Notes: generated by a model not told the origin, from the letters alone. A stretch of DNA of 64,000 bases from Brenneria corticis (GCF_003115855.1 NZ_KZ819092.1:1-64000); one strand, 5' to 3'. Positions 34,323 through 43,846 are shown, counted from the first letter of the stretch. Numbers and translations are program-made.

Positions 34323-35603
34323 TTACAGCCGTGCAAAAGAACGATGCGCGGCTTCTATCGTGCGTTCAATATCCTGCGTGCTGTGCGCCAGCGACATAAA
34401 TCCGGCTTCAAAGGCGGATGGCGCCAGGTAGATCCCTTCCTCCAGCATCAGGTGGAAGAAGCGCTTAAAGCGCTCTACGTCGCTGGTCATCACCTCCTGA
34501 TAGCAGGTGACGCGCTCGGCATCGGTAAAAAATAGCCCGAACATCCCGCCGGCCTGATTGACCACCAGCGGAATATTCTCCGCCTGCGCCGCCGCGGACA
34601 GACCCGCCGCCAGCTGTTCGGTCAGTGCGGTAAGCTGCTGATGCACGCCGGGTTTGGCGACTTCGCTCAGGCAGGCGAAACCCGCCGCCATGGCTATCGG
34701 GTTGCCGGACAGGGTTCCCGCCTGATAAACCGGACCGGTGGGAGCCAGCGCCTGCATCACGTCGCGCCGGCCGCCGAAGGCGCCCACCGGCATGCCGCCT
34801 CCGATGATTTTCCCCAAACAGGTCAAATCCGGCACGACGCCGTAGTGGGCCTGCGCGCCGGCCAGGGCGACGCGAAATCCGGTCATCACTTCGTCGATAA
34901 TCAGCAGCGCGCCGAATTCGTCGCACAGGGCGCGCAGCCCCGGCAGAAAATCCGGCAGCGGCGGCACGCAGTTCATATTGCCGGCCACGGGTTCGACGAT
35001 AACCGTGGCGATATCGTCCGGATATTGTTTAAAGGCGGCGCGTACGGAAGCCAGATCGTTATAGGTGCAGGTCAGGGTATGGCGGGCGAAATCCGCCGGT
35101 ACGCCCGGAGAGTTGGGCTGCCCCAGCGTCAGCGCGCCGGAACCGGCTTTCACCAGCAGGCAGTCGGCATGTCCGTGGTAACAGCCTTCGAATTTGATGA
35201 TTTTGTCGCGTCCGGTAAATCCCCGCGTCAGGCGGATGGCGCTCATGGTCGCTTCGGTGCCGGAGTTGACCATGCGCACCATATCCATGGTCGGCACCAG
35301 CGAGGTTACCAGGCGCGCCATCCGCACTTCCATTTCCGTCGGGGCGCCAAAGCTCAGCCCGCGCTCGGCGGCGGCAATCACCGCCTGACGAATGGCCGGA
35401 TGGTTATGTCCCAGCACCATCGGCCCCCAGGAGCCGACGTAATCGATATAGGATTTGCCGTCGGCATCGTAAAGATAGGCGCCGTCGGCCCGTTCGATAA
35501 ACAGGGGAACGCCGCCCACGCCGTTAAACGCCCGAACCGGCGAGTTCACCCCGCCCGGAATAAGTTGCTGCGCCGCGGCGTACAGACTTTCTGATTTGTT
35601 CAT
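34323..35603 (-). CDS. hemL: Glutamate-1-semialdehyde 2,1-aminomutase
   Basis: The 426-residue PLP enzyme makes 5-aminolevulinate, the haem and B12 precursor. The PLP-binding Lys is in TCLGKIIGGGMPVGAFGG. Other blocks are PGGVNSPVRAF at the N-terminus, NSGTEATMSAIR and FEGCYHGHAD. It neighbours erpA, as in E. coli, but the chloride-channel gene clcA that E. coli has between them is absent. Confidence 0.97.
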   Translation of the reverse strand: MNKSESLYAAAQQLIPGGVNSPVRAFNGVGGVPLFIERADGAYLYDADGKSYIDYVGSWGPMVLGHNHPAIRQAVIAAAERGLSFGAPTEMEVRMARLVTSLVPTMDMVRMVNSGTEATMSAIRLTRGFTGRDKIIKFEGCYHGHADCLLVKAGSGALTLGQPNSPGVPADFARHTLTCTYNDLASVRAAFKQYPDDIATVIVEPVAGNMNCVPPLPDFLPGLRALCDEFGALLIIDEVMTGFRVALAGAQAHYGVVPDLTCLGKIIGGGMPVGAFGGRRDVMQALAPTGPVYQAGTLSGNPIAMAAGFACLSEVAKPGVHQQLTALTEQLAAGLSAAAQAENIPLVVNQAGGMFGLFFTDAERVTCYQEVMTSDVERFKRFFHLMLEEGIYLAPSAFEAGFMSLAHSTQDIERTIEAAHRSFARL

Positions 35604-35864
35604 TAAGCGGATCCTGACCTTGCGTGTAGCGTGGAAAATAGTGCCATTCTAATGAACTGGGCGCGGTTGTGAAATCGTTGTGCGGATTTCATATTTGAAA
35701 ATGCCCGCGCAGTGTACTGACAGAACGGGCGCGCTGGTTGCATAATGGCGTGATGAATTCGTCGATCGACGTCAAATCTTGAACGTTTTAACCTACTGCT
35801 GGATAATAAGCGTATGATTAGGGCGTATCACCTGATAAGCCCTGAGTTGGGAGTAGAAAATATT

Positions 35865-36209
35865 ATGAGCGACGATATAGCACTGCCGCTGCAATTTACC
35901 GATGCGGCGGCGAACAAGGTGAAAAACCTGATTGCCGATGAAGAAAATCCCGAGCTGAAACTGCGGGTTTATATCACCGGGGGCGGCTGCAGCGGCTTCC
36001 AGTACGGCTTTACGTTTGACGATCAAATCAACGAAGGCGATATGACCATCGAGAAGCAGGGCGTGGCCCTGGTGGTCGACCCGATGAGCCTGCAGTATCT
36101 GGTGGGCGGCTCGGTCGATTATACCGAAGGTCTGGAAGGTTCGCGTTTTATCGTCACCAACCCGAACGCCAAAACCACCTGCGGCTGCGGTTCCTCTTTC
36201 AGTATCTGA
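35865..36209 (+). CDS. erpA: Iron-sulfur cluster insertion protein ErpA
   Basis: The 114-residue A-type carrier delivers Fe-S clusters to targets such as IspG/IspH. The three cluster cysteines lie in GGGCSGFQYGF and at the end in TTCGCGSSFSI (C-x-C-type). The frame is open from 35814, but the ATG at 35865 (MSDDIALPLQFT) matches E. coli and has GGGAG upstream. Confidence 0.97.
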   Translation: MSDDIALPLQFTDAAANKVKNLIADEENPELKLRVYITGGGCSGFQYGFTFDDQINEGDMTIEKQGVALVVDPMSLQYLVGGSVDYTEGLEGSRFIVTNPNAKTTCGCGSSFSI

Positions 36210-36225
36210 TAGCCTGAAAAACCAT

Positions 36226-36261
36226 AAAACCCGCGCCGTCGCTCAGACCGCGCGGGTTTTT
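36226..36261 (+). terminator. Terminator of erpA
   Basis: AAAACCCGCG (36226-36235) pairs with CGCGGGTTTT (36251-36260), followed by a further T. It can also serve btuF from the other strand. Confidence 0.85.
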
Positions 36262-36327
36262 GTCTTCTGGCGTTACCTCGCCGCCTTTCGGTCTTAACCG
36301 CGGTCCCGCAATCAGACGGGCCGGCGG

Positions 36328-37143
36328 CTAATCGCCGTTTTTCAATTCGGCCAACTGCCGGCAAATTTGCTGCGCCGCCAGCAATAAACGCGGCCCGCTG
36401 CGGTTAAACCAATCTTCATTGACCGCAATAACCGGCACGGATAACTGCGGCTGCCAGAATTGCCGCGTATTGGCAACGGCGGCGGGGGACGCGCTGATAA
36501 TAATCACCTGCGGTTTGCGCGTCAGCACCTGTTCGCGGCTGACCTGCGGCCACGGCGCCGAGCTGTCGCTGAAAATATTCCGCGCGCCGCACAGTGAAAC
36601 AACCTGACTCTGCAAAGTGCCTTGCGCCGAGGTGAACAGCGGCTGGGAACCAAACTGGATAAAAACCCGCCGGGGCTTATTGCTGGCGTAGCGCTGCCGC
36701 AGCTGCGCGATTTGCCTGCGCAGGGCGGCGGCGTTCTGCCGCGCCTGTTCGGGATGCGCACTGTACGGCGCCAGGGTTATCAATGCGCCGGGAATATCGT
36801 CAAGGGTTTTGGGGTCCAGATAAACCACGGGAATGCCGAAATTGGTCAGCTGTTCCAGCGGCCTCTGCGGGTTGCCTTCGCGCCAGGCAAGAATAAGATC
36901 GGGCTTTAGCGCCAAGATCCGCTCAAGGTTAATGCCCTGCCAGGAGGCCACCTGCTCCAGCTTCCGCGCCTGCGGGGGATAGTCGGACCAACTGCTGACC
37001 GCCGCCAGCTGTGCCCCCATCCCGGCGGCGTACGCCAGTTCGGTGGCGTGCGGCGCCAGACTTATCACCCGCTGCGGCGTCGCGTAGGCCGCGGCGGCCA
37101 GCGAAAGCAGCAAAAGCCCGAGCAGGCGACGGAGGACGTGCAT
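36328..37143 (-). CDS. btuF: Vitamin B12-binding periplasmic protein BtuF
   Basis: The 271-residue substrate-binding protein has a signal peptide (RRLLGLLLLSLAAAAYA). Conserved blocks are RVISLAPHATELAYAAG, SWSDYPP, LERILALKPDLILAW and the C-terminal WFNRSGPRLLLAAQQIC. It delivers cobalamin to BtuCD, which is not encoded here. It is 2 bp behind mtnN and certainly co-transcribed. E. coli has yadS nearby; it is absent. Confidence 0.95.
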   Translation of the reverse strand: MHVLRRLLGLLLLSLAAAAYATPQRVISLAPHATELAYAAGMGAQLAAVSSWSDYPPQARKLEQVASWQGINLERILALKPDLILAWREGNPQRPLEQLTNFGIPVVYLDPKTLDDIPGALITLAPYSAHPEQARQNAAALRRQIAQLRQRYASNKPRRVFIQFGSQPLFTSAQGTLQSQVVSLCGARNIFSDSSAPWPQVSREQVLTRKPQVIIISASPAAVANTRQFWQPQLSVPVIAVNEDWFNRSGPRLLLAAQQICRQLAELKNGD

Positions 37144-37145
37144 GG

Positions 37146-37847
37146 TTAGCGGCGCTCGGCCAGCGCCTGCAACATGGTTTCCACCATGCGGGTGGATTGT
37201 TCGGCGGCGACCGTCAGAAACTCATCAAAGCTGAGGTGGGATTCCTGATCGGCGACGTCGGAAATGGCCCGCACGATAACGAAAGGCACGGCGAACTGAT
37301 GGCAGACGTGGGCAATGGCCGTCGCCTCCATCTCTACCGCTATCGCCTGAGGAAAGGTGCGGCGGATGCGCGCCAGGGGTTCCGCGCCGTTGATAAACGC
37401 ATCGCCGCTGACCACCAGGCCGCGCACCGCATGCAGTTGAAGTTCGGCGATGGCGTCCTGAGCCAGCGTAATCAACCCCTCGTCGGCGATAAACGCCGCC
37501 GGGCAGCCCGCCATCTGGCCCGGCTCATAGCCAAAGGCGGTGACGTCGGCGTCGTGATAGCGCACCTCGTCGGAAATCACAATGTCGCCGACTTTCAGCG
37601 TCGCGGCCAGCCCGCCGGCCGAGCCGGTGTTAATCACCACGTCCGGCCGGCTGTGTTCCAGCAATAACGTGGTTCCCAGCGCCGCGGAGACTTTACCGAT
37701 ACCGGACTTCAATAACGCGACGTCGACGCCGTTTAACCGGCCGCTGTAGATTTCGCAGCCGGCGCGTTGTATGGTCTGACGGTTTTCTATCCGATCGCGA
37801 AGCAGGGTAACTTCTTGTTCCATAGCTCCGATAATGCCGACTTTCAT
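37146..37847 (-). CDS. mtnN: 5'-methylthioadenosine/S-adenosylhomocysteine nucleosidase
   Basis: The 233-residue enzyme (Pfs) splits adenine from methylthioadenosine and S-adenosylhomocysteine, recycling the by-product of spermidine synthesis (SpeE, same window) and feeding LuxS. The catalytic Asp is in RAISDVADQES, with the family start MKVGIIGAMEQEV and block VINTGSAGGL. An in-frame ATG at 37880 would add 11 residues without homology. It is divergent from dgt. Confidence 0.96.
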   Translation of the reverse strand: MKVGIIGAMEQEVTLLRDRIENRQTIQRAGCEIYSGRLNGVDVALLKSGIGKVSAALGTTLLLEHSRPDVVINTGSAGGLAATLKVGDIVISDEVRYHDADVTAFGYEPGQMAGCPAAFIADEGLITLAQDAIAELQLHAVRGLVVSGDAFINGAEPLARIRRTFPQAIAVEMEATAIAHVCHQFAVPFVIVRAISDVADQESHLSFDEFLTVAAEQSTRMVETMLQALAERR

Positions 37848-37960
37848 AGGGTTCCCCACAAATTTTGTGATAAATAGCATGAGTATAGCGTCGGCTAGTC
37901 TATCATGGCTTACGGGGTTAAATGGAGACGGTTATGCAGCGGCACTCAATGGAGGATCCT

Positions 37961-39469
37961 ATGTCCGGTATCGATTTCGCCAAAAAGATGAGCTTTCAGC
38001 GTCCTCTTAGTCAGCCGATTAGCGCGGAGGATGACTATTCGATTGTGCGCCAGTTTGAAAGCGATCGCGGACGCATCATCAATTCGGCCGCCATTCGCCG
38101 CCTGCAGCAAAAAACCCAGGTTTTCCCGCTGGAACGCAACGCCGCGGTGCGTTCGCGCCTGACCCACTCCATGGAAGTTCAGCAGGTCGGGCGCTATATC
38201 GCCAAAGATATCCTGGAGCGCCTGCGGCGGGATGATCGTCTGGAGGAACTGGGACTGGCCCAGTGGCAAACCCCGTTCGAAAGCATGGTGGAAATGGCCT
38301 GCCTGATGCATGATATAGGCAATCCCCCCTTTGGTCATTTCGGCGAGTCGGCGATTAACAACTGGTTCGGGTCGTTACTGGACGTCGCCTATCAGGGCGA
38401 GGACGATGAACGCCAGGATCGGTGCCGCGTGGAGGCGCTGCGCCTGCGCGACGATGGGCTGGACGAACTGCGCAGCCGCATCCGTCAGGACCTGAGCTAC
38501 TTTGAAGGAAATGCGCAGGCCATTCGTCTGGTGCACACCCTGCTTAAGCTGAATCTGACCTACGGGCAGGTCGGCTGCATCCTGAAATACACCCGGCCCG
38601 CCTACTGGCGCGGGGCCGTACCCGCGCAGTACGACTACCTGATGAAAAAACCCGGCTACTACCTGGCCGAGGAGGCGTTCGTCACCACGCTGCGCGACGC
38701 GTTATCGATGGGGGAATTTCATCGCCATCCGCTTACCTACATTATGGAAGCGGCGGACGATATTTCATACTGCGTTGCCGATCTGGAAGATGCGGTAGAG
38801 AAAGATATTCTCACCGTCGAACAGCTATACGACCGTTTGCATCAGAGCTGGGGCGAGGTGCTGCCGGGAGATCTGTTCAGCAAGACCGTCGGCCGCGCTT
38901 TCGAAAACCAGAATCGTCACCCGTGGCGCAGCACCAGCGATCAATTCTTTATGAATCTTCGCGTAAATACCGTGGCCAGACTGGTGCCGCACGCTTCGCA
39001 GCGTTTTATTGATAACCTGCCGGCAATCTATAACGGGGCGTTTAATCAGGCGCTGCTGGAAGATGAAAGCGCGCAGAATCGGTTATTGAAAATATTTAAA
39101 AATGTCGCCTTGAAGCACGTATTCAATCATCACGAGGTTGAGCAACTGGAGCTTCAGGGCTACCGGGTTATCCGCGGGCTGCTGGATATTTATAGTCCGC
39201 TGCTGGAGATGGCGTATCAGGACTTCAGCCGACTGGTAAAAGAAGGGACGCATAAACGCTATCCTATCGAAACGCGCCTGTATCATAAATTATCCAGCAA
39301 ACATTGCTTGGCGTATCGGGAGGCGGTGGAGAACCTGCAACGCTTATCTTCCGCCGAGCAGGAGATAAGCGAGTATTATTATCGCGCCCGGTTAATTCAG
39401 GATTACATTAGCGGCATGACCGACCTGTATGCCTATGATGAATACCGCAGGCTGATGGCCGCGGAATAA
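37961..39469 (+). CDS. dgt: Deoxyguanosinetriphosphate triphosphohydrolase
   Basis: The 502-residue HD-domain enzyme hydrolyses dGTP to deoxyguanosine and triphosphate, trimming the dNTP pool. HD residues are in RLTHSMEVQQV and CLMHDIGNPPFGHFGE, and the third block is MEAADDISYCVADLEDA. The ATG at 37961 has GGAGG 5 bases upstream and fits the E. coli length. An ATG-like start at 37922 is less likely. Confidence 0.96.
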   Translation: MSGIDFAKKMSFQRPLSQPISAEDDYSIVRQFESDRGRIINSAAIRRLQQKTQVFPLERNAAVRSRLTHSMEVQQVGRYIAKDILERLRRDDRLEELGLAQWQTPFESMVEMACLMHDIGNPPFGHFGESAINNWFGSLLDVAYQGEDDERQDRCRVEALRLRDDGLDELRSRIRQDLSYFEGNAQAIRLVHTLLKLNLTYGQVGCILKYTRPAYWRGAVPAQYDYLMKKPGYYLAEEAFVTTLRDALSMGEFHRHPLTYIMEAADDISYCVADLEDAVEKDILTVEQLYDRLHQSWGEVLPGDLFSKTVGRAFENQNRHPWRSTSDQFFMNLRVNTVARLVPHASQRFIDNLPAIYNGAFNQALLEDESAQNRLLKIFKNVALKHVFNHHEVEQLELQGYRVIRGLLDIYSPLLEMAYQDFSRLVKEGTHKRYPIETRLYHKLSSKHCLAYREAVENLQRLSSAEQEISEYYYRARLIQDYISGMTDLYAYDEYRRLMAAE

Positions 39470-39522
39470 TCACTTTTGTAAATAGCGACAATATTTTCTT
39501 ACGCTTCATCATCTTCCATTGA

Positions 39523-39550
39523 TGAACTTTGTTGGTTCATATTTATCTCA
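39523..39550 (+). promoter_or_regulatory. Candidate sigma-E promoter of degP
   Basis: TGAACTT (39523-39529), a 16-base spacer and TCTCA (39546-39550) fit the sigma-E pattern GAACTT-N16-TCnnA. The predicted start is about 60 bases before the degP start codon. degP is a classical sigma-E target in E. coli. Confidence 0.6.
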
Positions 39551-39614
39551 TCCAGCACGACCTGTGCATAAAGGCCGTGAAACTTGCCCATTGTTACTAT
39601 GAGATATATTCCCC

Positions 39615-41054
39615 ATGAAAAGAAAATCATTAGTTCTAAGCGCGCTGACGTTAAGCCTGGCGATGGCGATGGGGCCGATCGGAGCGCATGCGGCAGAGAC
39701 GGCTTCCACCTCATCCTCACCGACCGCACTTCCCAGCCTGGCGCCGATGCTGGAAAAAGTCATGCCTTCGGTCGTCAATATCTATGTGGAAGGGCATACC
39801 AACGTCACTAAAGAGAATATCCCTCAGCAGCTACAGCCTTTCTTTGGCGAAGACTCGCCGTTCTGTCAGGACGGCTCGCCGTTTCAGCAATCTCCCATTT
39901 GTCAGAATGGGGAGAGCGGCGATGAGGGGCAGCCTTCCCGCCAGCAGGATTTTCAGGCGCTGGGCGCCGGGGTGGTCATCAATGCCGAAAAAGGCTACGT
40001 GGTCACCAATAACCACGTGGTGGATAACGCCGATAAAATTCAGGTGCGCCTTAACGACGGGCGAAAATATGACGCCAAGGTGATCGGTAAAGATCCCCGT
40101 TCCGACGTGGCGCTGGTGCAACTGCAAAATTTCAACAACCTGACGGCCATCCGCCTGGCCGATTCCGACCAGTTGCGCGTCGGCGATTACACCGTCGCCA
40201 TCGGTAACCCGTACGGGCTGGGGGAGACGGCAACCTCCGGGATTGTCTCGGCGCTGGGACGCAGCGGATTGAATATTGAAAACTATGAAAACTTTATTCA
40301 GACCGACGCGGCCATCAACCGGGGAAACTCCGGCGGCGCGCTGGTTAACCTGAACGGCGAGCTGATCGGTTTAAATACCGCGATCCTGGCTCCTGACGGC
40401 GGCAATATCGGCATCGGTTTCGCCATTCCCAGTAATATGGTGAAAAGCCTGGTGGCGCAGATCGTCGAGTTCGGTGAGGTAAAACGCGGCGAGCTGGGCA
40501 TTACCGGCACCGAGCTGAATTCGGAACTGGCGCAGGCGATGAAGGTGGACGCGCAGCGCGGCGCTTTTATCAGCCAGGTTCAGCCGAAATCGGCCGCGGC
40601 CGAGGCGGGCATTAAAGCCGGCGACGTGATTGTGACGCTGAACGGCAAAGCGATCGGCAGTTTTGCGGCATTGCGGGCGCAGGTGGGGTCGTTGCCGGTG
40701 GGCAGCAAGGTGTCGCTGGGACTGTTGCGCGACGGCAAACCGCTAACGGTGAATGTGACGTTGCAGCAAAGCAGTCAGGCGCAGGTGGCGTCCGGCAACC
40801 TCTATTCCGGTATCGAAGGCGCCGAATTAAGCAATATCCAGGTGGAGGGGCAAAAGGGCGTTAAAGTCGATAACGTCAAGGCGGATTCCGCGGCGGCGCG
40901 AATCGGCTTGAAAAAGGATGACGTCATCCTTGGCGTGAACCAGCAGCCGATACGGAATCTTGGCGAATTGCGCAAGATCCTGGAAAGCAAGCCCGCGGTG
41001 CTGGCGCTGCATATCCGTCGCGGCGACAGCAATATTTATCTGCTCTCCCAATAA
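39615..41054 (+). CDS. degP: Periplasmic serine endoprotease DegP
   Basis: The 479-residue HtrA-family protease/chaperone has a signal peptide (cleavage after GAHAA). Its catalytic triad is His in VTNNHVVDNA, Asp in DPRSDVALV and Ser in NRGNSGGAL. Two PDZ domains fill the C-terminal part (about residues 280-375 and 390-475). The two Cys of the LA loop (DSPFCQDG and SPICQNG) are kept as in E. coli. It degrades misfolded envelope proteins. A sigma-E-type promoter lies upstream and the sigma-E operon is in this window. Confidence 0.97.
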   Translation: MKRKSLVLSALTLSLAMAMGPIGAHAAETASTSSSPTALPSLAPMLEKVMPSVVNIYVEGHTNVTKENIPQQLQPFFGEDSPFCQDGSPFQQSPICQNGESGDEGQPSRQQDFQALGAGVVINAEKGYVVTNNHVVDNADKIQVRLNDGRKYDAKVIGKDPRSDVALVQLQNFNNLTAIRLADSDQLRVGDYTVAIGNPYGLGETATSGIVSALGRSGLNIENYENFIQTDAAINRGNSGGALVNLNGELIGLNTAILAPDGGNIGIGFAIPSNMVKSLVAQIVEFGEVKRGELGITGTELNSELAQAMKVDAQRGAFISQVQPKSAAAEAGIKAGDVIVTLNGKAIGSFAALRAQVGSLPVGSKVSLGLLRDGKPLTVNVTLQQSSQAQVASGNLYSGIEGAELSNIQVEGQKGVKVDNVKADSAAARIGLKKDDVILGVNQQPIRNLGELRKILESKPAVLALHIRRGDSNIYLLSQ

Positions 41055-41069
41055 TCCCGTTCCGTCAAA

Positions 41070-41090
41070 GCCGGGTGCGCGCCACCCGGC
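41070..41090 (+). terminator. Hairpin after degP
   Basis: GCCGGGTG (41070-41077) pairs with CACCCGGC (41083-41090) 15 bp after the stop. No T run follows, so termination efficiency is uncertain. Confidence 0.5.
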
Positions 41091-41237
41091 CGTCCTCTCT
41101 CACTATTTCGCCCGAATTTTGTGAGGTCTTCCACAGATTCAACTGAATCCCCCGTTCTTTGTTAATTTGCACAATGTACGGCGCGGGACGCGCCGCTATG
41201 CTGGTGCAATTGTCAGTGTTCCCCCTCAGAGGTAGAA

Positions 41238-42395
41238 ATGGCGTCGTACCATCTCAATGCCAAAATGGCACAGGATATCGTCGCGCGGACCATGCAGATT
41301 ATTGATAGCAATATCAATGTGATGGATGCTCGCGGCAAGATCATCGGCAGTGGCGATCAGGAGCGGTTGGGGGAATTGCATGAAGGCGCGCTGCTGGTGC
41401 TTTCGCAGGGAAGGGTGGTCGATATTGACGAGGCGGTGGCGCGCCATCTGCACGGCGTGCGTCCCGGCATCAACCTGCCGCTGCATATTGACGGTGAAAT
41501 CGTCGGGGTGATCGGCCTGACCGGCAACCCCGGGCTGTTGCGTCAGTACGGCGAACTGGTGTGCATGACGGCGGAAATGATGCTTGAGCAGGCGAGGCTG
41601 CTGCATATGCTGGCGCAGGATAGCCGCCTGCGCGAAGAGTTGGTGCTTAATCTGATCCGTACTGACGATCTTTCTCCCGCGCTGATGGAGTGGGCGCAGC
41701 GTTTGGGCATCGATGTTAATCAGCCGCGCGTCGTGGCGGTGGTCGAGGTCGATAGCGGACAGCTTGGCGTGGACAGCGCGATGGCGGAGCTTCAGCAGTT
41801 GCAGACGCTGCTGACCACGCCGGAGCGCGACAATCTGATCGCCATTGTTTCCCTGACGGAAATGGTGGTATTGAAGCCGGCGTTAAACAGCCACGGCCGC
41901 TGGGACGCGGAAGAGCATCGCCGCCGCGTGGATGGCCTGCTGTCGCGCATGACGGAGAGCAGTCGCCTGCGGGTGCGGCTGGCGCTGGGAAACTATTTTA
42001 CCGGTCCCGGCAGCATTGCCCGCTCTTACCGCACCGCCCGCACCACCATGAGCGTCGGCAAGCAGCGGATGCCCGCGCAGCGCTGCTACTATTATCAGGA
42101 TCTGATGCTGCCGGTATTGCTGGACAGCCTGCGCGGAGGCTGGCAGGCGAATGAACTGGTGCGGCCGTTGGCGAGGCTTAAGGCCATGGACGGTAACGGC
42201 CTGCTGCGCCGGACGCTGCATGCCTGGTTCCGCAATAATGTGCACCCGGGGACAACGGCAAAGTCGCTGTTTATCCATCGCAACACGCTGGAGTACCGCC
42301 TTAACCGTATCTCTGAGCTCACCGGATTGGATCTGGGGAATTTCGACGATCGTTTGCTGTTGTACGTCGCCCTGCAATTGGATGAGGAAAAATAG
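41238..42395 (+). CDS. cdaR: Sugar diacid utilization regulator CdaR
   Basis: The 385-residue activator of glucarate/galactarate/glycerate genes has an N-terminal sugar-diacid recognition domain (to about residue 135), a GGDEF-like middle and a C-terminal PucR-type helix-turn-helix in SLFIHRNTLEYRLNRISEL. Length matches E. coli. It stands downstream of degP as in E. coli. None of its target genes are in the window. Confidence 0.95.
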   Translation: MASYHLNAKMAQDIVARTMQIIDSNINVMDARGKIIGSGDQERLGELHEGALLVLSQGRVVDIDEAVARHLHGVRPGINLPLHIDGEIVGVIGLTGNPGLLRQYGELVCMTAEMMLEQARLLHMLAQDSRLREELVLNLIRTDDLSPALMEWAQRLGIDVNQPRVVAVVEVDSGQLGVDSAMAELQQLQTLLTTPERDNLIAIVSLTEMVVLKPALNSHGRWDAEEHRRRVDGLLSRMTESSRLRVRLALGNYFTGPGSIARSYRTARTTMSVGKQRMPAQRCYYYQDLMLPVLLDSLRGGWQANELVRPLARLKAMDGNGLLRRTLHAWFRNNVHPGTTAKSLFIHRNTLEYRLNRISELTGLDLGNFDDRLLLYVALQLDEEK

Positions 42396-42492
42396 CTATT
42401 GCAACGCAGCCTGAACTCGCCGGTATAATTATCGTTCCGGCGAATATCATTTACTTAGATTGAAAACTATTTCATATCGGTTAACAATATAA

Positions 42493-42514
42493 CGCGATAG
42501 TATAAATTATCGCG
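42493..42514. promoter_or_regulatory. Inverted repeat 1 upstream of sbp
   Basis: CGCGATA (42493-42499) and TATCGCG (42508-42514) are perfect reverse complements 8 bases apart. It is not followed by T residues, so a protein-binding site is more likely than a terminator. The same 7-8-7 geometry returns at 42642. The 329-bp gap between cdaR and sbp holds no gene. Confidence 0.4.
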
Positions 42515-42641
42515 AAACAGTATTTTTGCCACTTTCCCATATCCTCTATTGTCACTTTCGTGCCGTCGGTCTGATGCCTGAGCGTACGCCGCGCCAATCA
42601 GTCGCATTCATCGTTATTTTTTGAATCCAACTGTCGGAAAT

Positions 42642-42663
42642 GATAACGCATTAACCCGTTATC
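42642..42663. promoter_or_regulatory. Inverted repeat 2 upstream of sbp
   Basis: GATAACG (42642-42648) and CGTTATC (42657-42663) are perfect reverse complements 8 bases apart, 62 bp before the sbp start. It is probably in or next to the sbp promoter and could be bound by a regulator such as CysB or Cbl. The assignment is inference. Confidence 0.4.
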
Positions 42664-42724
42664 CTGGGGTGCTATAGCGTTCCGGGCGGGAATAAATACT
42701 GTCAAATTTTAGGGAGTGATAATA

Positions 42725-43735
42725 ATGTCAATACGTCGTCTGGGGCTATCTGTTGCTACGGCAGCGCTGTTGTTTTCCGGCGTTGCTTCCGCAGCGACCG
42801 AATTATTGAACGTATCTTACGATCCGACCCGCGAACTGTATCAACAATATAACGCCGCTTTTATCAAGCATTGGAAAGAGACCGCGGGTGAAGATATCAC
42901 CATCAAAAACTCCCACGGCGGCTCCGGCAAGCAGGCGCGTTCGGTGATTGACGGCCTGCAGGCCGATGTCGTGACGCTGGCGCTGGCCGGGGATATCGAT
43001 GCGCTTAATCTGAATCAGCAAATTATCGATCCGAAGTGGCAGGCGCGCTTGCCCGACAATAGTACGCCTTATACCTCCACCATCGTTTTTCTGGTGAGAA
43101 AGGGTAATCCGAAGCAGATTAAAGACTGGAACGACCTGGTTAAACCGGGCGTTGAGGTGATTACGCCAAATCCGAAGACCTCCGGCGGCGCCCGTTGGAA
43201 CTTCCTGGCCGCCTGGGCGTATGCCAAAGCTCAGCCCGGCGGTAATGATGAAACGGCGTTGAAGTTTGTCACCGATCTGTATCGCAATGCTCCGGTGCTG
43301 GATACCGGCGCCCGCGGCTCGACGATCAGCTTTGTGCAGCGCCAACTGGGCGATGTTCTGCTGGCCTGGGAAAACGAAGCCTATCTCTCTTTGAAAGAGC
43401 AGGGCGGCGATCAGCTGGAAATCGTTACGCCGTCGCTGTCTATTCTGGCCGAACCCCCGGTGGCGGTGGTTGACAAGGTGGTAGAGCGTAAAGGAACGCG
43501 CAAGCAGGCGGAAGCCTATCTGCAATACCTCTACAGCGATGAAGCTCAACGGATTATCGGTAAGCACTTCTACCGCCCGCGCAATGAAAAGATTGCCGAA
43601 GAATTTAAAGATCAGTTCGCCTCGGTGAAGCTGGTGACCATTGACGGCGACTTCGGCGGCTGGAAAGCCGCGCAGGACAGATTCTTCAAAGATGGCACGG
43701 TATTTGACAAAATATTCCAAGAGATCAATAAATAA
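42725..43735 (+). CDS. sbp: Periplasmic sulfate-binding protein Sbp
   Basis: The 336-residue binding protein has a signal peptide ending GVASAA. It resembles E. coli Sbp more than CysP: LLNVSYDPTRELYQQYN, SHGGSGKQARSVIDG, SSTIVFLVRKGNPKQ-like and LDTGARGST blocks. It delivers sulfate to the CysTWA transporter encoded next. The ATG at 42725 follows AGGGAG; a GTG at 42716 lies within that Shine-Dalgarno. In E. coli sbp is alone and cysP heads the transporter operon, so this arrangement differs. Confidence 0.94.
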   Translation: MSIRRLGLSVATAALLFSGVASAATELLNVSYDPTRELYQQYNAAFIKHWKETAGEDITIKNSHGGSGKQARSVIDGLQADVVTLALAGDIDALNLNQQIIDPKWQARLPDNSTPYTSTIVFLVRKGNPKQIKDWNDLVKPGVEVITPNPKTSGGARWNFLAAWAYAKAQPGGNDETALKFVTDLYRNAPVLDTGARGSTISFVQRQLGDVLLAWENEAYLSLKEQGGDQLEIVTPSLSILAEPPVAVVDKVVERKGTRKQAEAYLQYLYSDEAQRIIGKHFYRPRNEKIAEEFKDQFASVKLVTIDGDFGGWKAAQDRFFKDGTVFDKIFQEINK

Positions 43736-43762
43736 TTAACAGTCTTTCTGGTACTCTTTCAG

Positions 43763-43786
43763 GCCGCTGTCTATGCAGCGGCTTTA
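43763..43786 (+). terminator. Attenuator-like hairpin between sbp and cysT
   Basis: GCCGCTG (43763-43769) pairs with CAGCGGC (43776-43782) and is followed by TTTAT. The T run is short, so it probably lets part of the transcripts through and keeps the binding protein more abundant than the permeases. Confidence 0.55.
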
Positions 43787-43846
43787 TCTCGTCGGCAATT
43801 ATTTGATTCGCCTGGATCTCTGAGTATGACTATTTAAAGGCACAGT

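Noticed and set aside
37100..37960. Cobalamin riboswitch for btuF
   Set aside because: btuF is 2 bp behind mtnN with no leader, and no B12-box-like sequence was seen near mtnN.
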